DNA from: Schistocerca nitens | Lineage: Eukaryota > Arthropoda > Insecta > Orthoptera > Acrididae | Assembly: GCF_023898315.1 (NCBI RefSeq) | Contig: NC_064623.1 | Coordinates: 14,707,140 to 14,771,139 of the forward strand | Direction of reading: 5' to 3' | DNA: 64,000 bases | Notes under the pieces: generated by a model | Told to the model about the DNA's origin: nothing | Database searches by the model: none | What the model saw: only the letters and a program-made list of their open reading frames with translations | In this document: positions 1 to 11,454 of the stretch, one piece after another | Layout: each line of letters begins with the position of its first letter | Position numbering within the stretch: the stretch's first letter is position 1 | Position numbers and translations under genes: made by a program

Positions 1-1
1 G

Positions 2-598
2 CATGACGTACAAGGGATAAAAAGAGCTGTGTGGGCTGCATTCTTCAACAAATTATCCAATGATTTTAAACCTGTACATGGTATTTGCGCACCTGGTTCA
101 GATTCGAGATTCAAATACCGCAAAGCTCAGACAGCGGGTGCAGACGAACAATTTAGGCGTGAAAATAGCATACCGTCTGCGGAGATGGAAGCTGTTAAAC
201 CAATCTGTAGACAGTTAACTCACCCTAACCTTCTTTCCAGATGTCTCCGTGATCGAACGCAAAACCCGAATGGGTCAATAATGTCATTTGGACCTGCATA
301 CCAAAAAATGCCTTTTTAGAAATGAAAACTTTATGTTTGGGGGTTTGTGGCGCTGTGATAATGTTTAGTGGCGGTAACAAGGGAAGAATTAGGGCACTAG
401 AGCAACTTGGTATCACTGCAGGAGCCAACACACTGCAAGCCTTCCAGCGAACGGCTTGACTTAGGAACATAAAAGCCCAGCGTGTGGCAGTGGAAATGAC
501 TACAGAAACAAGAAGTAGGAAAAGAAAGAAGTTTTTGGGTTTGCATGATGATCAACAACAGGATCCACATAATGCTGATTGTGGGCTCGGTTGTTTCT
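2..598 (+). pseudogene. Decayed Mutator-like transposase fragment
   Basis: From base 2 the + strand reads a protein-like segment (about 105 codons) that I recognise as the C-terminal half of the Mutator-like transposase domain proteins scattered through insect genomes: a hydrophobic AVWAAFFNKLS block, a KP-HGIC-PGSDS block, a KPICRQL-HPNLLSRCL block and RTQNPNGS. Near 283 the frame shifts by one, after which VIWTCIP, then GNKGRIRALEQLGI and a basic TRSRKRKKFLG tail with an acidic, CF-ending C-terminus follow up to the stop at 598. An in-frame stop near 458 also breaks it. Such proteins would cut and rejoin DNA for transposition, but this copy cannot. Family assignment is from memory of motif order; the element ends are not visible. 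Confidence 0.6.
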
Positions 599-1815
599 AG
601 GAGCTGGCATGCCTTCACATGTAAGTTAATATCAAATGAAACGCTTAAACTTGATTTCCTGAAAATAATTTTTTTTTAAATATTTGACCTATCATTTCAG
701 GAATTATTACAGGTACGTATATCTAATTTCACACTACGTTACCTCTTAATATACTGTTGCTGCCGAACCACCAAAACACTTCTACCTACAGAAGCAAATG
801 CGGAGTTAAAAAAATGATTATAAATGTTTTAGAAATCACAACTAAATAATTATTTGTCTGTATATTATGATTCTGCGTCAGCAATGAGAAAAGGAGTGAA
901 ACTATACTTCCCAAAAATTTCAGATCTCTATCTGTCAAAGGTTCTGAGATACTGGGTCAGTTGCGTTAGGCTCTAACATGTCACACGCTACGGTTACGGC
1001 TGCAAATACGCAGAAAATAAGAATAAATATGTAGCACATTAATAACGTTTGTTTCATTTAAAAAGCTTTAACAGTTCTCCCATTAAAAAATATCTGAGGC
1101 ATTACTTTCCAGGATGCCTTCGCATTTGTGGGTGTTCAGAAGAGGTGTTGTCTCCATTCTATGGGCAATATTTGGACGACCGACCCAGACGTTCTGTTCA
1201 GATACAGACAGTCGTTCTGTTACATGTACTCGCCGTCTCGACTCCAACCAGACTGTTAACTATTAGTCCTTTGGCACAGCTATTTGTAGATAAGTTCGAA
1301 TCCTAGTACCCCTTGCGACCTTTCACACAAACTTCTGGTGTTTCTCAGCTGTTCTGATGAGACGCCAGCCGAGACGTTAATTAACTGAGTGCCGGACCAC
1401 AGGACTCGTTTAACGGTGCGGGCCAGGGTGACACTCGATTTTGGAATCGATATTTATGTTTTTTTTTAATAAATTAACAATCAAATTGCAAAATTTACTT
1501 TAGACCTTTATTGTACACCCTTAAGATGTCGATAAAATGAACATCACTCTAGGCTAATTTGTGGCCCCTCAGTCGGAAAGCCACTTAACATTCCGCTTTA
1601 AAACTCATTTTGCTCGCAACGTGAAATAAACCGACGCTGGCGCCACTTCCACGAAAGGCCTTCGCTGCGTGGAAGGGTGTTTGGCGGGAGCTCTGAACGC
1701 CACAATTTTCAACCTAGAACAAAATTTCAAAAACTGCTTTGAAACTTATGTAGGATCTTTTCTTTTCTAAAAAAATTGGTTTTTAGCAAAATGGTGGCAC
1801 TTGTAAATAATTAAA
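599..1815. other. Unassigned intergenic stretch
   Basis: No ORF longer than about 85 codons with any recognisable motif, no terminal repeats and no tRNA-like boxes were seen here. The sequence is moderately AT-rich with short A and T runs. It may be old decayed repeat or unique sequence. Confidence 0.4.
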
Positions 1816-1822
1816 CTATATA

Positions 1823-3308
1823 TGTTGTTGTTGTTGCGGTCTTCTTTCCTGAGACTGGTTTGATGCAGCTCTCCATGCTAATCTATCCTGTGCAAGCTTC
1901 TTCATCTTCCAGTACCTACTGCAACCTACATCCTCCTGAATCTGCTTAGTGTATTCATCTCTTGGTCTCCCTCTACGATTTTTATCCTCCACGCTGCCCT
2001 CCAATCCTAAATTTGTGATCCCTGATGCCTCAGAACATGTCCTACCAGCCGATCCCTTCTTCTAGTCAAGTTGTGCCACAAACTCCTCCCCAATCCTATT
2101 CAATAACTCCTCATTAGTTACGTGATCTACCCACCTAATCTTCAACAGTCTTCTGTAGCACCACATTTCGAAAGCTTCTAGTCTCTTCTTATCCAAACTA
2201 TTTATTGTCCATGTTTCACTTCCATACATGGCTACACTCCATACAAATACTTTCAGAAACGACTTCCTCACACTTAAATCTATACTTGATGTTAACAAAT
2301 TTCTCTTCTTCAGAAACGCTTTCCTTCCCATTGCCAGTCTACATTTAATATCCTCTCTACTTCGACCATCATCGGTTATTTTGCTCCCCAAATAGCAAAA
2401 CTACTTTACTACTTTAAGTGTCTCATTTTCTAATCTAATTCCCTCAGCATCACCCGACTTAATTCGACTACATTCCATTATCCTCGTTTTGCTTTTGTTG
2501 ATGTTCATCTTATATCCTCCTTTCAAGACACTGTCCATTCCATTCAATTACTCTTCCCAGTCCTTTGCTGTCTCTGACAGAATTACAATGTCATCGGCGA
2601 ACTTCAAAGTTTTTAATTTCTTCTCCCTGGATTTTAATACCTACTCCAAATTTTTCTTTTGTTTCCTTTACTGCTTGCTCAATATACAAATTGAATAACA
2701 TTGGGGAGAGGCTACAACCCTGTCTCACTCACTTCCCAGCCACTGCTTCCTTTTCGTGTCCCTCGACTCTTCCAACTGCCATCTGCTTTCTGTACATATT
2801 GTAAATAGCCTTTCGCTCCCTGTATTTTACCCCTGCCACCTTTCGAATTTGAAAGAGAGTATTCCAGTCAACATTGTCAAAAGCTTTGTCTAAGTCTACA
2901 AATGCTAGAAACGTAGGTTTGCCTTTCCTTAATGTTTCGTCTAAGATAAGTCGTAGAGTCAGTATTGCCTCACGTGTTCCAATATTTCTACGGAATCCAA
3001 ACTGATCTTCCCCGAGGTCGGCTTCTACCAGTTTTTCCATTCGTCTGTAAATAATTCGTGTTAGTATTTTGCAGCTGTGACTTATTAAACTGATAGTTCG
3101 GTAATTTTCACATCTGTCAGCACCCACTTTCTTTGGGTTTGGAATTATTATATTCTTCTTGAAGTCTGAGGGTATTTCTCCTGTCTCGTACATCTTGCTC
3201 ACCAGATGGAAGAGTTTTGTCAGGAATGGCTCTCCCAAGGCCGTCAGTAGTTCTAATGGAATGTTGTCTACTCCCGGGGCCTTGTTTCGACTCAGGTCTT
3301 TCAGTGAT
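1823..3308 (-). mobile_element. RTE-like LINE, copy A, 5'-truncated
   Basis: The minus strand carries the reverse transcriptase and C-terminal part of a non-LTR retrotransposon. RT blocks seen in order are NKAPGVDNIPLELL, the YRTISLIS block, QFGFRRNIGTREAI, a palm motif FVDLDKAFDNVDW and, in another frame near 2590, KFADDIVIL (the catalytic FADD box). Downstream come VAMYGSETWTINSLDKKR and FEMWCYRRLLKIRWVDH, then the tail SRYWKMKKLAQDRLAWRAA. The 3' end has a (CAA)n tail (GTTGTT run at 1823-1836 on the plus strand). Frameshifts and stops split it into at least three frames, so it is dead. The 5' part is missing at the (TA)n tract next to a mariner. RTE is my best clade guess from the microsatellite tail and motif style. 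Confidence 0.8.
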
Positions 3309-3320
3309 ATATATATATAT
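3309..3320. repeat. (TA)n tract at LINE/mariner junction
   Basis: A short run of TA dinucleotides separates the truncated LINE from the first base of the mariner TIR. TA is the target dinucleotide of the Tc1/mariner superfamily. Confidence 0.7.
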
Positions 3321-4850
3321 AGGGTGTTACAAAAAGGTACGGCCAAACTTTCAGGAAACATTCCTCACACACAAAGAAAGAAAATATGTTATGTGGACAT
3401 GTGTCCGGAAACGCTTACTCTCCATGTTAGAGCTCATCATTTTATTACTTCTCTTCAAATCACATTAATCATGGAATGGAAACACACAGCAACAGAACGT
3501 AACACCGTGACTTCAATCACTTTGTTTCAGGAAATGTTCACTATGTCCTCCGTTAGCGAGGATACATGCATCCACCCTCCGTCGCATGGAAACCCTGATG
3601 CGCTGATGCAGCCCTGGAGAACGGCGTATTGTATCACAGCCGTCCACAATACGAGCACGAAGAGTCTCTACATTTGGTACCGGGGTTGCGTAGACAACAA
3701 CTTTCAAATGCCCCCATAAATGAAAGTCAAGAGGGTTGAGGTCAGGAGAGCGTGGAGACCATGGAATTGGTCCGCCTCTACCAATCCATCGGTCACCGAA
3801 TCTGTTGTTGAGAAGCGTACGAACACTTCGACTGAAATGTGCAGGAGCTCCATCGTGTGTGAATCATATGTTGTGTTGTACTTGTAAAGGCACATGTTCT
3901 AGCAGCACAGGTAGAGTATCCCGTATGAAATGATGATAACGTGCTCCATTGAGCATTGGTGGAAGAATATGGGGCGCAATCATGACATCACCAACAATGC
4001 CTGCCCAAACGTTCACAGAAAATCTGTGTTGATGACGTGATTGCACAATTGCGTGCGGATTCTCGTCAGACCCACACATGTTGATTGTGACAATTTTCAA
4101 TTTGATCACGTTGGAATGAAGCCTCATCCGTAAAGAGAATATTTGCTCTGAAATGAGGATTGACACGTTGTTGGATGAACCATTCGCAGAAGTGTACCCG
4201 TGGGGGCCAATCAGCTGCTGATAGTGCCTGCACACGCTGTACATGGTACGGGAACAACTGGTTCTCCCGTAGCACTCTCCATACAGTGACGTGGTCAACG
4301 TTACCTTGTACAGCAGCAACTTCTCTGACGCTGACATTAGGGTTATCGTCAACTGCACGAAGAATTGCCTCGTCCATTGCAGGTGTCCTCGTCGTTCTAG
4401 GTCTTCCCCAGTCGCGAGTCATAGGCTGGAATGTTCCGTGCTCCCTAAGACGCCGATCAATTGCTTGGAACGTCTTCCTGTCAGGACACCTTCGTTCTGC
4501 AAATCTATCTCGATACAAACGTACCGCGCCACGTCTTTTTCCCCGTGCTAATCCTTACATCAAATGGGCATCTGCCAACTACGCATTTGTAAACATTGCA
4601 CTGACTGCAAAACCACGTTCGTGATGAACACTAACCTGTTGATGCTACGTACTGATGTGCTTTATGCTAGTTCTGTAGAGCAATGAGTCGCATGTCAACA
4701 CAAGCACCGAAGTCAACATTACCTTCCTTCAATTGGGCCAACTGGCGGTGAAGCGAGGAAGTACAGTACATACTGAGGAAACTAAAATGAGCTCTAACAT
4801 GGAAACTAAGCGTTTCCGGACACATGTCCACATAACATCTTTTCTTTATA
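3321..4850 (-). mobile_element. DD41D mariner, copy 1, right end lost
   Basis: The left TIR begins AGGGTGTTACAAAAAGGTAC and matches the TIR of the copy at 15283-16063. The right arm (rc of the same TIR, including TTTCCGGACACATGTCC) stops at about 4848, where a Tc1-like element begins, so roughly the last 50 bp of the right TIR are missing. TIRs of this family are about 120 bp. A broken transposase lies on the minus strand. The missing right end is not found after the Tc1 element, so it was deleted or replaced by the (TA)n tract rather than simply split. Confidence 0.8.
3513..4596 (-). pseudogene. Mariner transposase (DUF4817-type), broken
   Basis: The minus strand reads a Tc1/mariner transposase of the type often annotated with a DUF4817 helix-turn-helix domain. 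It shows an N-terminal LYRDRFAERRCPDRKTFQAI block, the linker RDWGRPRTTRTPAMDEAIL, a second HTH around VSVREVAAVQGNVDHVTVWR, the first catalytic Asp in FTDEASF, the second in HDGAPAHFSRS and the third in SPDLNPLDF. I count 41 residues between the second and third Asp, matching the DD41D (rosa-like) spacing. Two stops interrupt the first 20 codons (start near 4596), one frameshift lies near 4070 and another stop near 3864. It cannot make a full protein. Confidence 0.8.
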
Positions 4851-6267
4851 CTCCTGGAAATGGAAAAAAGAACACATTGACACCGGTGTGTCAGACCCAC
4901 CATACTTGCTCCGGACACTGCGAGAGGGCTGTACAAGCAATGATCACACGCACGGCACAGCGGACACACCAGGAACCGCGGTGTTGGCCGTCGAATGGCA
5001 CTAGCTGCGCAGCATTTGTGCACCGCCGCCGTCAGTGTCAGCCAGTTTGCCGTGGCATACGGAGCTCCATCGCAGTCTTTAACACTGGTAGCATGCCGCA
5101 ACAGCGTGGACGTGAACCGTATGTGCAGTTGACGGACTTTGAGCGAGGGCGTATAGTGGGCATGCGGGAGGCCGGGTGGACGTACCGCCGAATTGCTCAA
5201 CACGTGGGGCGTGAGGTCTCCACAGTACATCGATGTTGTCGCCAGTGGTCGGCGGAAGGTGCACGTGCCCGTCGACCTGGGACCGGACCGCAGCGACGCA
5301 CGGATGCACGCCAAGACCGTAGGATCCTACGCAGTGCCGTAGGGGACCGCACCGCCACTTCCCAGCAAATTAGGGACACTGTTGCTCCTGGGGTATCGGC
5401 GAGGACCATTCGCAACCGTCTCCATGAAGCTGGGCTACGGTCCCGCACACCGTTAGGCCGTCTTCCGCTCACGCCCCAACATCGTGCAGCCCGCCTCCAG
5501 TGGTGTCGCGACAGGCGTGAATGGAGGGACGAATGGAGACGTGTCGTCTTCAGCGATGAGAGTCGCTTCTGCCTTGGTGCCAATGATGGTCGTATGCGTG
5601 TTTGGCGCCGTGCAGGTGAGCGCCACAATCAGGACTGCATACGACCGAGGCACACAGGGCCAACACCCGGCATCATGGTGTGGGGAGCGATCTCCTACAC
5701 TGGCCGTACACCACTGGTGATCGTCGAGGGGACACTGAATAGTGCACGGTACATCCAAACCGTCATCGAACCCATCGTTCTACCATTCCTAGACCGGCAA
5801 GGGAACTTGCTGTTCCAACAGGACAATGCACGTCCGCATGTATCCCGTGCCACCCAACGTGCTCTAGAAGGTGTAAGTCAACTACCCTGGCCAGCAAGAT
5901 CTCCGGATCTGTCCCCCATTGAGCATGTTTGGAACTGGATGAAGCGTCGTCCCACGCGGTCTGCACGTCCAGCACGAACGCTGGTCCAACTGAGGCGCCA
6001 GGTGGAAATGGCATGGCAAGCCGTTCCACAGGACTACATCCAGCATCTCTACGATCGTCTCCATGGGTGAATAGCAGCCTGCATTGCTGCGAAAGGTGGA
6101 TATACACTGTACTAGTACCGACATTGTGCATGCTCTGTTGCCTGTGTCTATGTGCCTGTGGTTCTGTCAGTGTGATCATGTGATGTATCTGACCCCAGGA
6201 ATGTGTCAATAAAGTTTCCCCTTCCTGGGACAATGAATTCACTGTGTTCTTATTTCAATTTCCAGGA

Positions 6268-6268
<1 letters not shown>
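4851..6268 (+). mobile_element. Tc1-like element, copy 1
   Basis: Near-identical to the 1422-bp copies at 10031-11452 and 33434-34855. This copy begins CTCCTGGAAATGG and ends TTCCAGGAG, so both outermost CA/TG dinucleotides of the family terminus (CACTCCTGG) are absent, while TA flanks it on both sides. Terminal inverted repeats are short, about 28 bp. It carries a transposase with a premature stop. It abuts the truncated right TIR of a mariner and is followed by a long (TA)n tract. An AATAAA lies about 60 bp before its right end. Confidence 0.9.
5093..6070 (+). pseudogene. Tc1-like transposase, C-terminus truncated by stop
   Basis: Frame open for 325 codons from ATG at 5093, the Met aligned with the start of the intact 340-aa copies (a longer upstream frame exists but reads into the TIR region). 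Residues 1-110 hold two helix-turn-helix segments (RIVGMREAGWTYRRIAQHVG; TSQQIRDTVAPGVSARTIRN). The catalytic triad is visible: FSDESRF, FQQDNARPH and SPDLSPIEHVW, with 32 residues between the second Asp and the Glu. A TGA replaces the GGA reading of the other copies at LHG, removing the last 15-17 residues. Catalytic residues are intact; whether the shortened protein works is unknown. Role: TA-targeted cut-and-paste transposition in the nucleus. Confidence 0.85.

Positions 6269-6333
<65 letters not shown>
6269..6333. repeat. (TA)n microsatellite
   Basis: About 32 uninterrupted TA dinucleotides directly follow the Tc1-like element. It is likely the expanded TA target of the insertion. Confidence 0.95.
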
Positions 6334-6335
<2 letters not shown>

Positions 6336-9300
6336 TTATTTATATTAGTTTGGTTTTTTTATAATTTTTGTTGAACTGAATTGAGATGGATGGAAATATT
6401 TAAATATCAGTGAATATATTTAAACCATGATAAGGTGGCATCGGACATATACTTTGAGAATTTCGTCGCCGTAAGAAGGAGGTTCGTGGACCACGTTATT
6501 TCTGAGCTAAAATGAGATAAATACTGAAAATAAATTTTATGGTAATGGATTAAACAAATAATCAAATCACAATAGCGTTAATCATAACTATAATTACTGA
6601 AGTGCACTATGCTACTTACATTGGGAATACAACATGAATCACTAGTGGTATGTTGATTATCCGCACGTCGGTATCTTGTCCGTGCACAGTGGAAGTTTCC
6701 TTATATAATTACTAGTATGCGCGAGTATGCGCCCTGCAGTACGCAGTGACTTTTTATAAAATTAAAGAGTTAAAATTACAGCGGCCGGTCTAACGCGCGA
6801 GGCTCTCCCTCGACTCCATTCCAGAACAGATAACAGAAGAAGTAATTAACGAAAGACTAGACTCCCTTTCTGTGTCTCACCAGCGATCACATGCGACCGC
6901 GCACAAGATAACTTGCATTGGCTTTCATCCTTTATTAAACAGGGTTCTCTGATTTAAAAAAAAAAACAGATTTACATGCTATGGCTAAAAATGCGCCTTT
7001 AAACACTCTGAAATAAAAGGCAATATATCCGTCAAAAAAGTTGTTATAAAAACGTGCACCAAAAATCGAAATTTAAATAACACACAAAAATCCTAAGCCG
7101 ACTCGCAAGTTATAAGAAGGTGTAATGTAATGACATGTATAGTTTATGAGTTATATCTGCCGCCAACTTGAAAACTGTTGTTTGTTTCTTTAAATATTGA
7201 AGTTGAACAGACATTTAATCGGAAATGCCAGCACCGTATAGTTGACCTTTTCCATCGCCGATGCCGAAACACCCTCATTTTTAGAAAATTGTATCGACTA
7301 TCTGGCTTCTGCTTACCAATCGAAGCGTTCTTTTGCACGATTGAGATTACTTTTTCGAACCTTTTCTATCTGTATAAACAAGATTGTTTGTCATTTTCAC
7401 GTTTTAATTCGCATAAAAAAAAACAAGCGAGATGACAAGTTATGCAGACGTGAGACAAGCACGTGTTTTCACACTGTTTCCCATAAACGAATCATGCTAC
7501 GAAGAGAAATCTGGTTGAGAACAGTATTTCAGTTGATACTAATGCGCCCTGCGATACTATCCGGGAGTAAGGGGGCCGCTATTTCATCGGTAACCATTAT
7601 TGAATTGTCGGTTGCGTTCGGGCAGTCGTATGCGCCCAACCCCCCTTGCAGTAAATCGCGGTTTTAACATTTATGGTACACTTCGCTTGAATGAATCTAA
7701 AAGATAGACTGTCTAAGAAAATTCTAAGCCAGTAAAAAAATTTGGCTAAAAAAATTTCTACCCTGGTCCAAGCCTTAAATTGAAACCTCTGTCCCTGTTT
7801 TATTAGGTTTTCTGACATCTTTATTTTGACACACTCCTTAACTACGTCGCGCCAGAAAATTGGCGATGGACCAGAATACCGGTCTCATCGCGTTTCATTT
7901 CATGTGTCTCGAATATACACTGCTAGATGACAGCTGACTTGCTCGGTTGTTTTAGTCGGGTGTGCCGTTGATGTTTCTTGCATCCCTCCTCGCGGGTTTG
8001 ATGATATGCCCCACCCAAGACACCCCACATTCGCTAAATGGTGGTAGGAAACACCTGGCTTACAGAAAACTAGATCTACAAAAAAAACTTTTTATTTTTG
8101 TTGACGACAACGAAATACAATGGTTGTCACGTTTGCATAGGAGCCTACCGACCTTTCCGGTTAGTGCACCAGCGTAACGGAAATAAAATGCTTTTTCTGT
8201 TCTCTTTCCGTGTCTCAGCCTTAACATCTTTCTAAGACAATCTTACTTTTGACTGCAACACACGCTCAGTTTGTCCATCCGGGTACCCTCTCCTTCGGAA
8301 GACTATTCGTTGGCGTTTCAATCTTTGGTGAAGTTCTCCTTTCTCTGAAAAAGTTCGAACACCGTGCACCAGAGACTTTAGCACCGAATTTCTCTGTGGC
8401 GGATGGTGAAGGCTGGAGATGTGGGGAATTAGGTCAGCATGCGCTGCGAAACCTGGTAAACCAGGAAGTACATTTCAGTCTAAACAAGTCTTGGGGCTCA
8501 TCACTGAGTTTACTAAGATCTCGCTGACCGTCACATCCACAAGAGCTAGAAAATGCTGTGAGAATGTGCGGTTTCATGGAATATCAATGCGAGCCCTGAT
8601 GAACAAATGAGCACCAAGTCGAAGTCATCTATAAAGAGTATTGGGAAACCAATAACAGCTCACAGCATAGTCCAAGTATCGAGACTCGCAACACGACCAC
8701 TCTGAACAATTGAAGATGACTTGGCCGGTCATCGAAATATTGTGCAACAATGGAAACGACAATTCACCTGAACACCCGGAGGTACACAGTCTCTGTCGCA
8801 GTGTTAACGGTTACGTAATATCTACGCCACTAATAAGACTGTAAGAAACTAAACGAACAGTGCTGTTTCCCCACAGCACTATCCCAGTTTACTTAGTCCC
8901 TTGCTGTGCGTTAGCGGCATTATCCAGGAAATCAGGCTACACGCCATGCACAACGGTATTGCGGGTTGCCCGACTCCCAGGTAACTCCCTATTCGTCTCC
9001 CAGCAAAAATGTGGTTCGTGTATTGAAGATGACGATTAATGCTAATCTGAAGACGACGTTTTTTGTATTTTTATTCCTCTTTTCTTACTGTTTATTAGCA
9101 AGTGGTGAAAGCTATCTTAAAGTTCATAGTTACACAGTTCTAACGAATCTGAAGCTGTGAAATAAAATTTAATCCATGTAACGCTGTGTTGCGTGTTAAT
9201 GTATCTTGAGATTGTCTGTTGGTATACCAGTTCCCGTTGCTTTGTAGAAACCTGTTTCCCATTAGCTCGGTCGGAACGATTATCGCTAGATGTTCTGCGA

Positions 9301-9677
9301 TTGTTACTCTTTCAAGTAATTGAGAACTCAGTGAGACAGTGTTAGGTAAAAGCGGGATAACATGGCCAGCGCAGTGAAATTGACCATTGTACACTTTTTA
9401 CCCGTGAATAGTGATGCTGCATACCGAGATGTGGTCAGTCTAGTTCTAATGTGCAGCATCACTGTTGGTGAGTTTGTCGCAGGGTTGTTCCGTTACATTT
9501 TAGTAAAAAGTTTTCTGATTTTCGGTCGTCTGATGTAAGTAAGTTATTCTAGTCTTGTTTCCTCTCTTACGTTTAGAGTAAAACTTTTTACTATGTCAGT
9601 GTTTCAATAAAGTCTTTTGGACTACAAATGAAGGTTTGTTTCTGTTCGAACGTTCCATCTGTGAATCACTAACGCTG
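6334..9677. other. 3.3 kb with no recognised gene or repeat
   Basis: Open frames here are under 145 codons, lack family motifs and use different frames without continuity. The region is AT-rich with A-runs (for example 6956-6967 and 7417-7425). I saw no TIRs, LTR ends or tRNA boxes. It is the longest stretch of the window without an identified transposon and may be unique intergenic or intronic sequence. Confidence 0.4.
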
Positions 9678-9683
9678 GCATGG

Positions 9684-9890
9684 TTCAAATGGTTCAAATG
9701 GCTCTCAGCACTATGGGACTTAATATCTGTGGTCATCAGTCCCCTAGACTTAGAACTACTTAAACCTAACTAACCTAAAGGACATCACACACATCCATGC
9801 CCGAGGCAGGATTCGAACATGCGACCGTAGCAGCAGCGCAGCTCCGGACTGAAGCGCCTGGAAACGCTCGGCCACAGCGGCCGGCCGCCG
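9684..9890 (-). repeat. tRNA-derived SINE (family 1), minus copy
   Basis: On the minus strand this reads GCTCGGCC-complement A-box sequence (GGCCGAGCG), then a B-box GGTCGCATGTTCGAATCCTG, and a tRNA-unrelated tail ending near GAGCCATTTGAACCA. Similar copies lie at 11938-12134, 13732-13929, 20497-20697 and 27591-27941. Flanks share GGCATGG(T), a likely TSD. Pol III boxes suggest transcription by RNA polymerase III and mobilisation by a LINE. Confidence 0.85.
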
Positions 9891-10030
9891 GCATGGTGTT
9901 CGATCGGAAAAAGTTGCCACGTTACTCGTCGGCAAAAGTGGTCAAGTTGTTTACTTTGGTAGGGATTAGTTACTTCCATATATCAAGCATAATTCGTCAC
10001 ATCACAATTACTTCCAACCCCTTTTATATA

Positions 10031-11452
10031 CACTCCTGGAAATTGAAATAAGAACACCGTGAATTCATTGTCCCAGGAAGGGGAAACTTTATTGACACAT
10101 TCCTGGGGTCAGATACATCACATGATCACACTGACAGAACCACAGGCACATAGACACAGGCAACAGAGCATGCACAATGTCGGCACTAGTACAGTGTATA
10201 TCCACCTTTCGCAGCAATGCAGGCTGCTATTCTCCCATGGAGACGATCGTAGAGATGCTGGATGTAGTCCTGTGGAACGGCTTGCCATGCCATTTCCACC
10301 TGGCGCCTCAGTTGGACCAGCGTTCGTGCTGGACGTGCAGACCGCGTGAGACGACGCTTCATCCAGTCCCAAACATGCTCAATGGGGGACAGATCCGGAG
10401 ATATTGCTGGCCAGGGTAGTTGACTTACACCTTCTAGAGCACGTTGGGTGGCACGGGATACATGCGGACGTGCATTGTCCTGTTGGAACAGCAAGTTCCC
10501 TTGCCGGTCTAGGAATGGTAGAACGATGGGTTCGATGACGGTTTGGATGTACCGTGCACTATTCAGTGTCCCCTCGACGATCACCAGTGGTGTACGGCCA
10601 GTGTAGGAGATCGCTCCCCACACCATGATGCCGGGTGTTGGCCCTGTGTGCCTCGGTCGTATGCAGTCCTGATTGTGGCGCTCACCTGCACGGCGCCAAA
10701 CACGCATACGACCATCATTGGCACCGAGGCAGAAGCGACTCTCATCGCTGAAGACGACACGTCTCCATTCGTCCCTCCGTTCACACCTGCCGCAACACCA
10801 CTGGAGGCGGGCTGCACGATGTTGGGGCGTGAGCGGAAGACGGCCTAACGGTGTGCGGGACCGTAGCCCAGCTTCATGGAGACGGTTGCGAATGGTCCTC
10901 GCCGATACCCCAGGAGCAACAGTGTCCCTAATTTGCTGGGAAGTGGCGGTGCGGTCCCCTACGGCACTGCGTAGGATCCTACGGTCTTGGCGTGCATCCG
11001 TGCGTCGCTGCGGTCCGGTCCCAGGTCGACGGGCACGTGCACCTTCCGCCGACCACTGGCGACAACCTCGATGTACTGTGGAGACCTCACGCCCCACGTG
11101 TTGAGCAATTCGGCGGTACGTCCACCCGGCCTCCCGCATGCCCACTATACGCCCTCGCTCAAAGTCCGTCAACTGCACATACGGTTCACGTCCACGCTGT
11201 CGCGGCATGCTACCAGTGTTAAAGACTGCGATGGAGCTCCGTATGCCACGGCAAACTGGCTGACACTGACGGCGGCGGTGCACAAATGCTGCGCAGCTAG
11301 CGCCATTCGACGGCCAACACCGCGGTTCCTGGTGTGTCCGCTGTGCCGTGCGTGTGATCATTGCTTGTACAGCCCTCTCGCAGTGTCCGGAGCAAGTATG
11401 GTGGGTCTGACACACCGGTGTCAATGTGTTCTTTTTTCCATTTCCAGGAGTG
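10031..11452 (-). mobile_element. Tc1-like element, copy 2, complete
   Basis: 1422 bp with TA TSDs (10029-10030 and 11453-11454). Ends are CACTCCTGGAAATTGAAAT on the left and its near-complement TTTCCATTTCCAGGAGTG on the right. The length equals that of copy 3 exactly. The transposase on the minus strand is uninterrupted, making this the best candidate for an autonomous copy in the window. Confidence 0.95.
10186..11208 (-). CDS. Tc1-like transposase, uninterrupted (340 aa)
   Basis: 340 codons from the Met of MPRQRGRE, the usual length for Tc1-family transposases; an in-frame upstream extension of 72 residues is cysteine-rich and reads TIR-proximal sequence, so I prefer the internal start. 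Two N-terminal helix-turn-helix motifs (residues roughly 20-55 and 80-115) would bind the TIRs. The catalytic motifs FSDESRF, FQQDNARPH and SPDLSPIEHVW are intact (32 residues between the last two acids). Compared with the other copies it has CCGRCERR for CRDRREWR and ISPD for RSPD. Probably able to encode a full protein; activity cannot be judged from sequence alone. Confidence 0.9.
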   Translation of the reverse strand: MPRQRGREPYVQLTDFERGRIVGMREAGWTYRRIAQHVGREVSTVHRGCRQWSAEGARARRPGTGPQRRTDARQDRRILRSAVGDRTATSQQIRDTVAPGVSARTIRNRLHEAGLRSRTPLGRLPLTPQHRAARLQWCCGRCERRDEWRRVVFSDESRFCLGANDGRMRVWRRAGERHNQDCIRPRHTGPTPGIMVWGAISYTGRTPLVIVEGTLNSARYIQTVIEPIVLPFLDRQGNLLFQQDNARPHVSRATQRALEGVSQLPWPAISPDLSPIEHVWDWMKRRLTRSARPARTLVQLRRQVEMAWQAVPQDYIQHLYDRLHGRIAACIAAKGGYTLY

Positions 11453-11454
11453 TA

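Noticed and set aside
5197..5758. Arg- and Pro-rich minus-strand frames of 101-143 codons repeated in each Tc1-like copy
   Set aside because: They recur only because the transposase gene recurs; they are antisense shadows in the GC-rich coding region with no motif.
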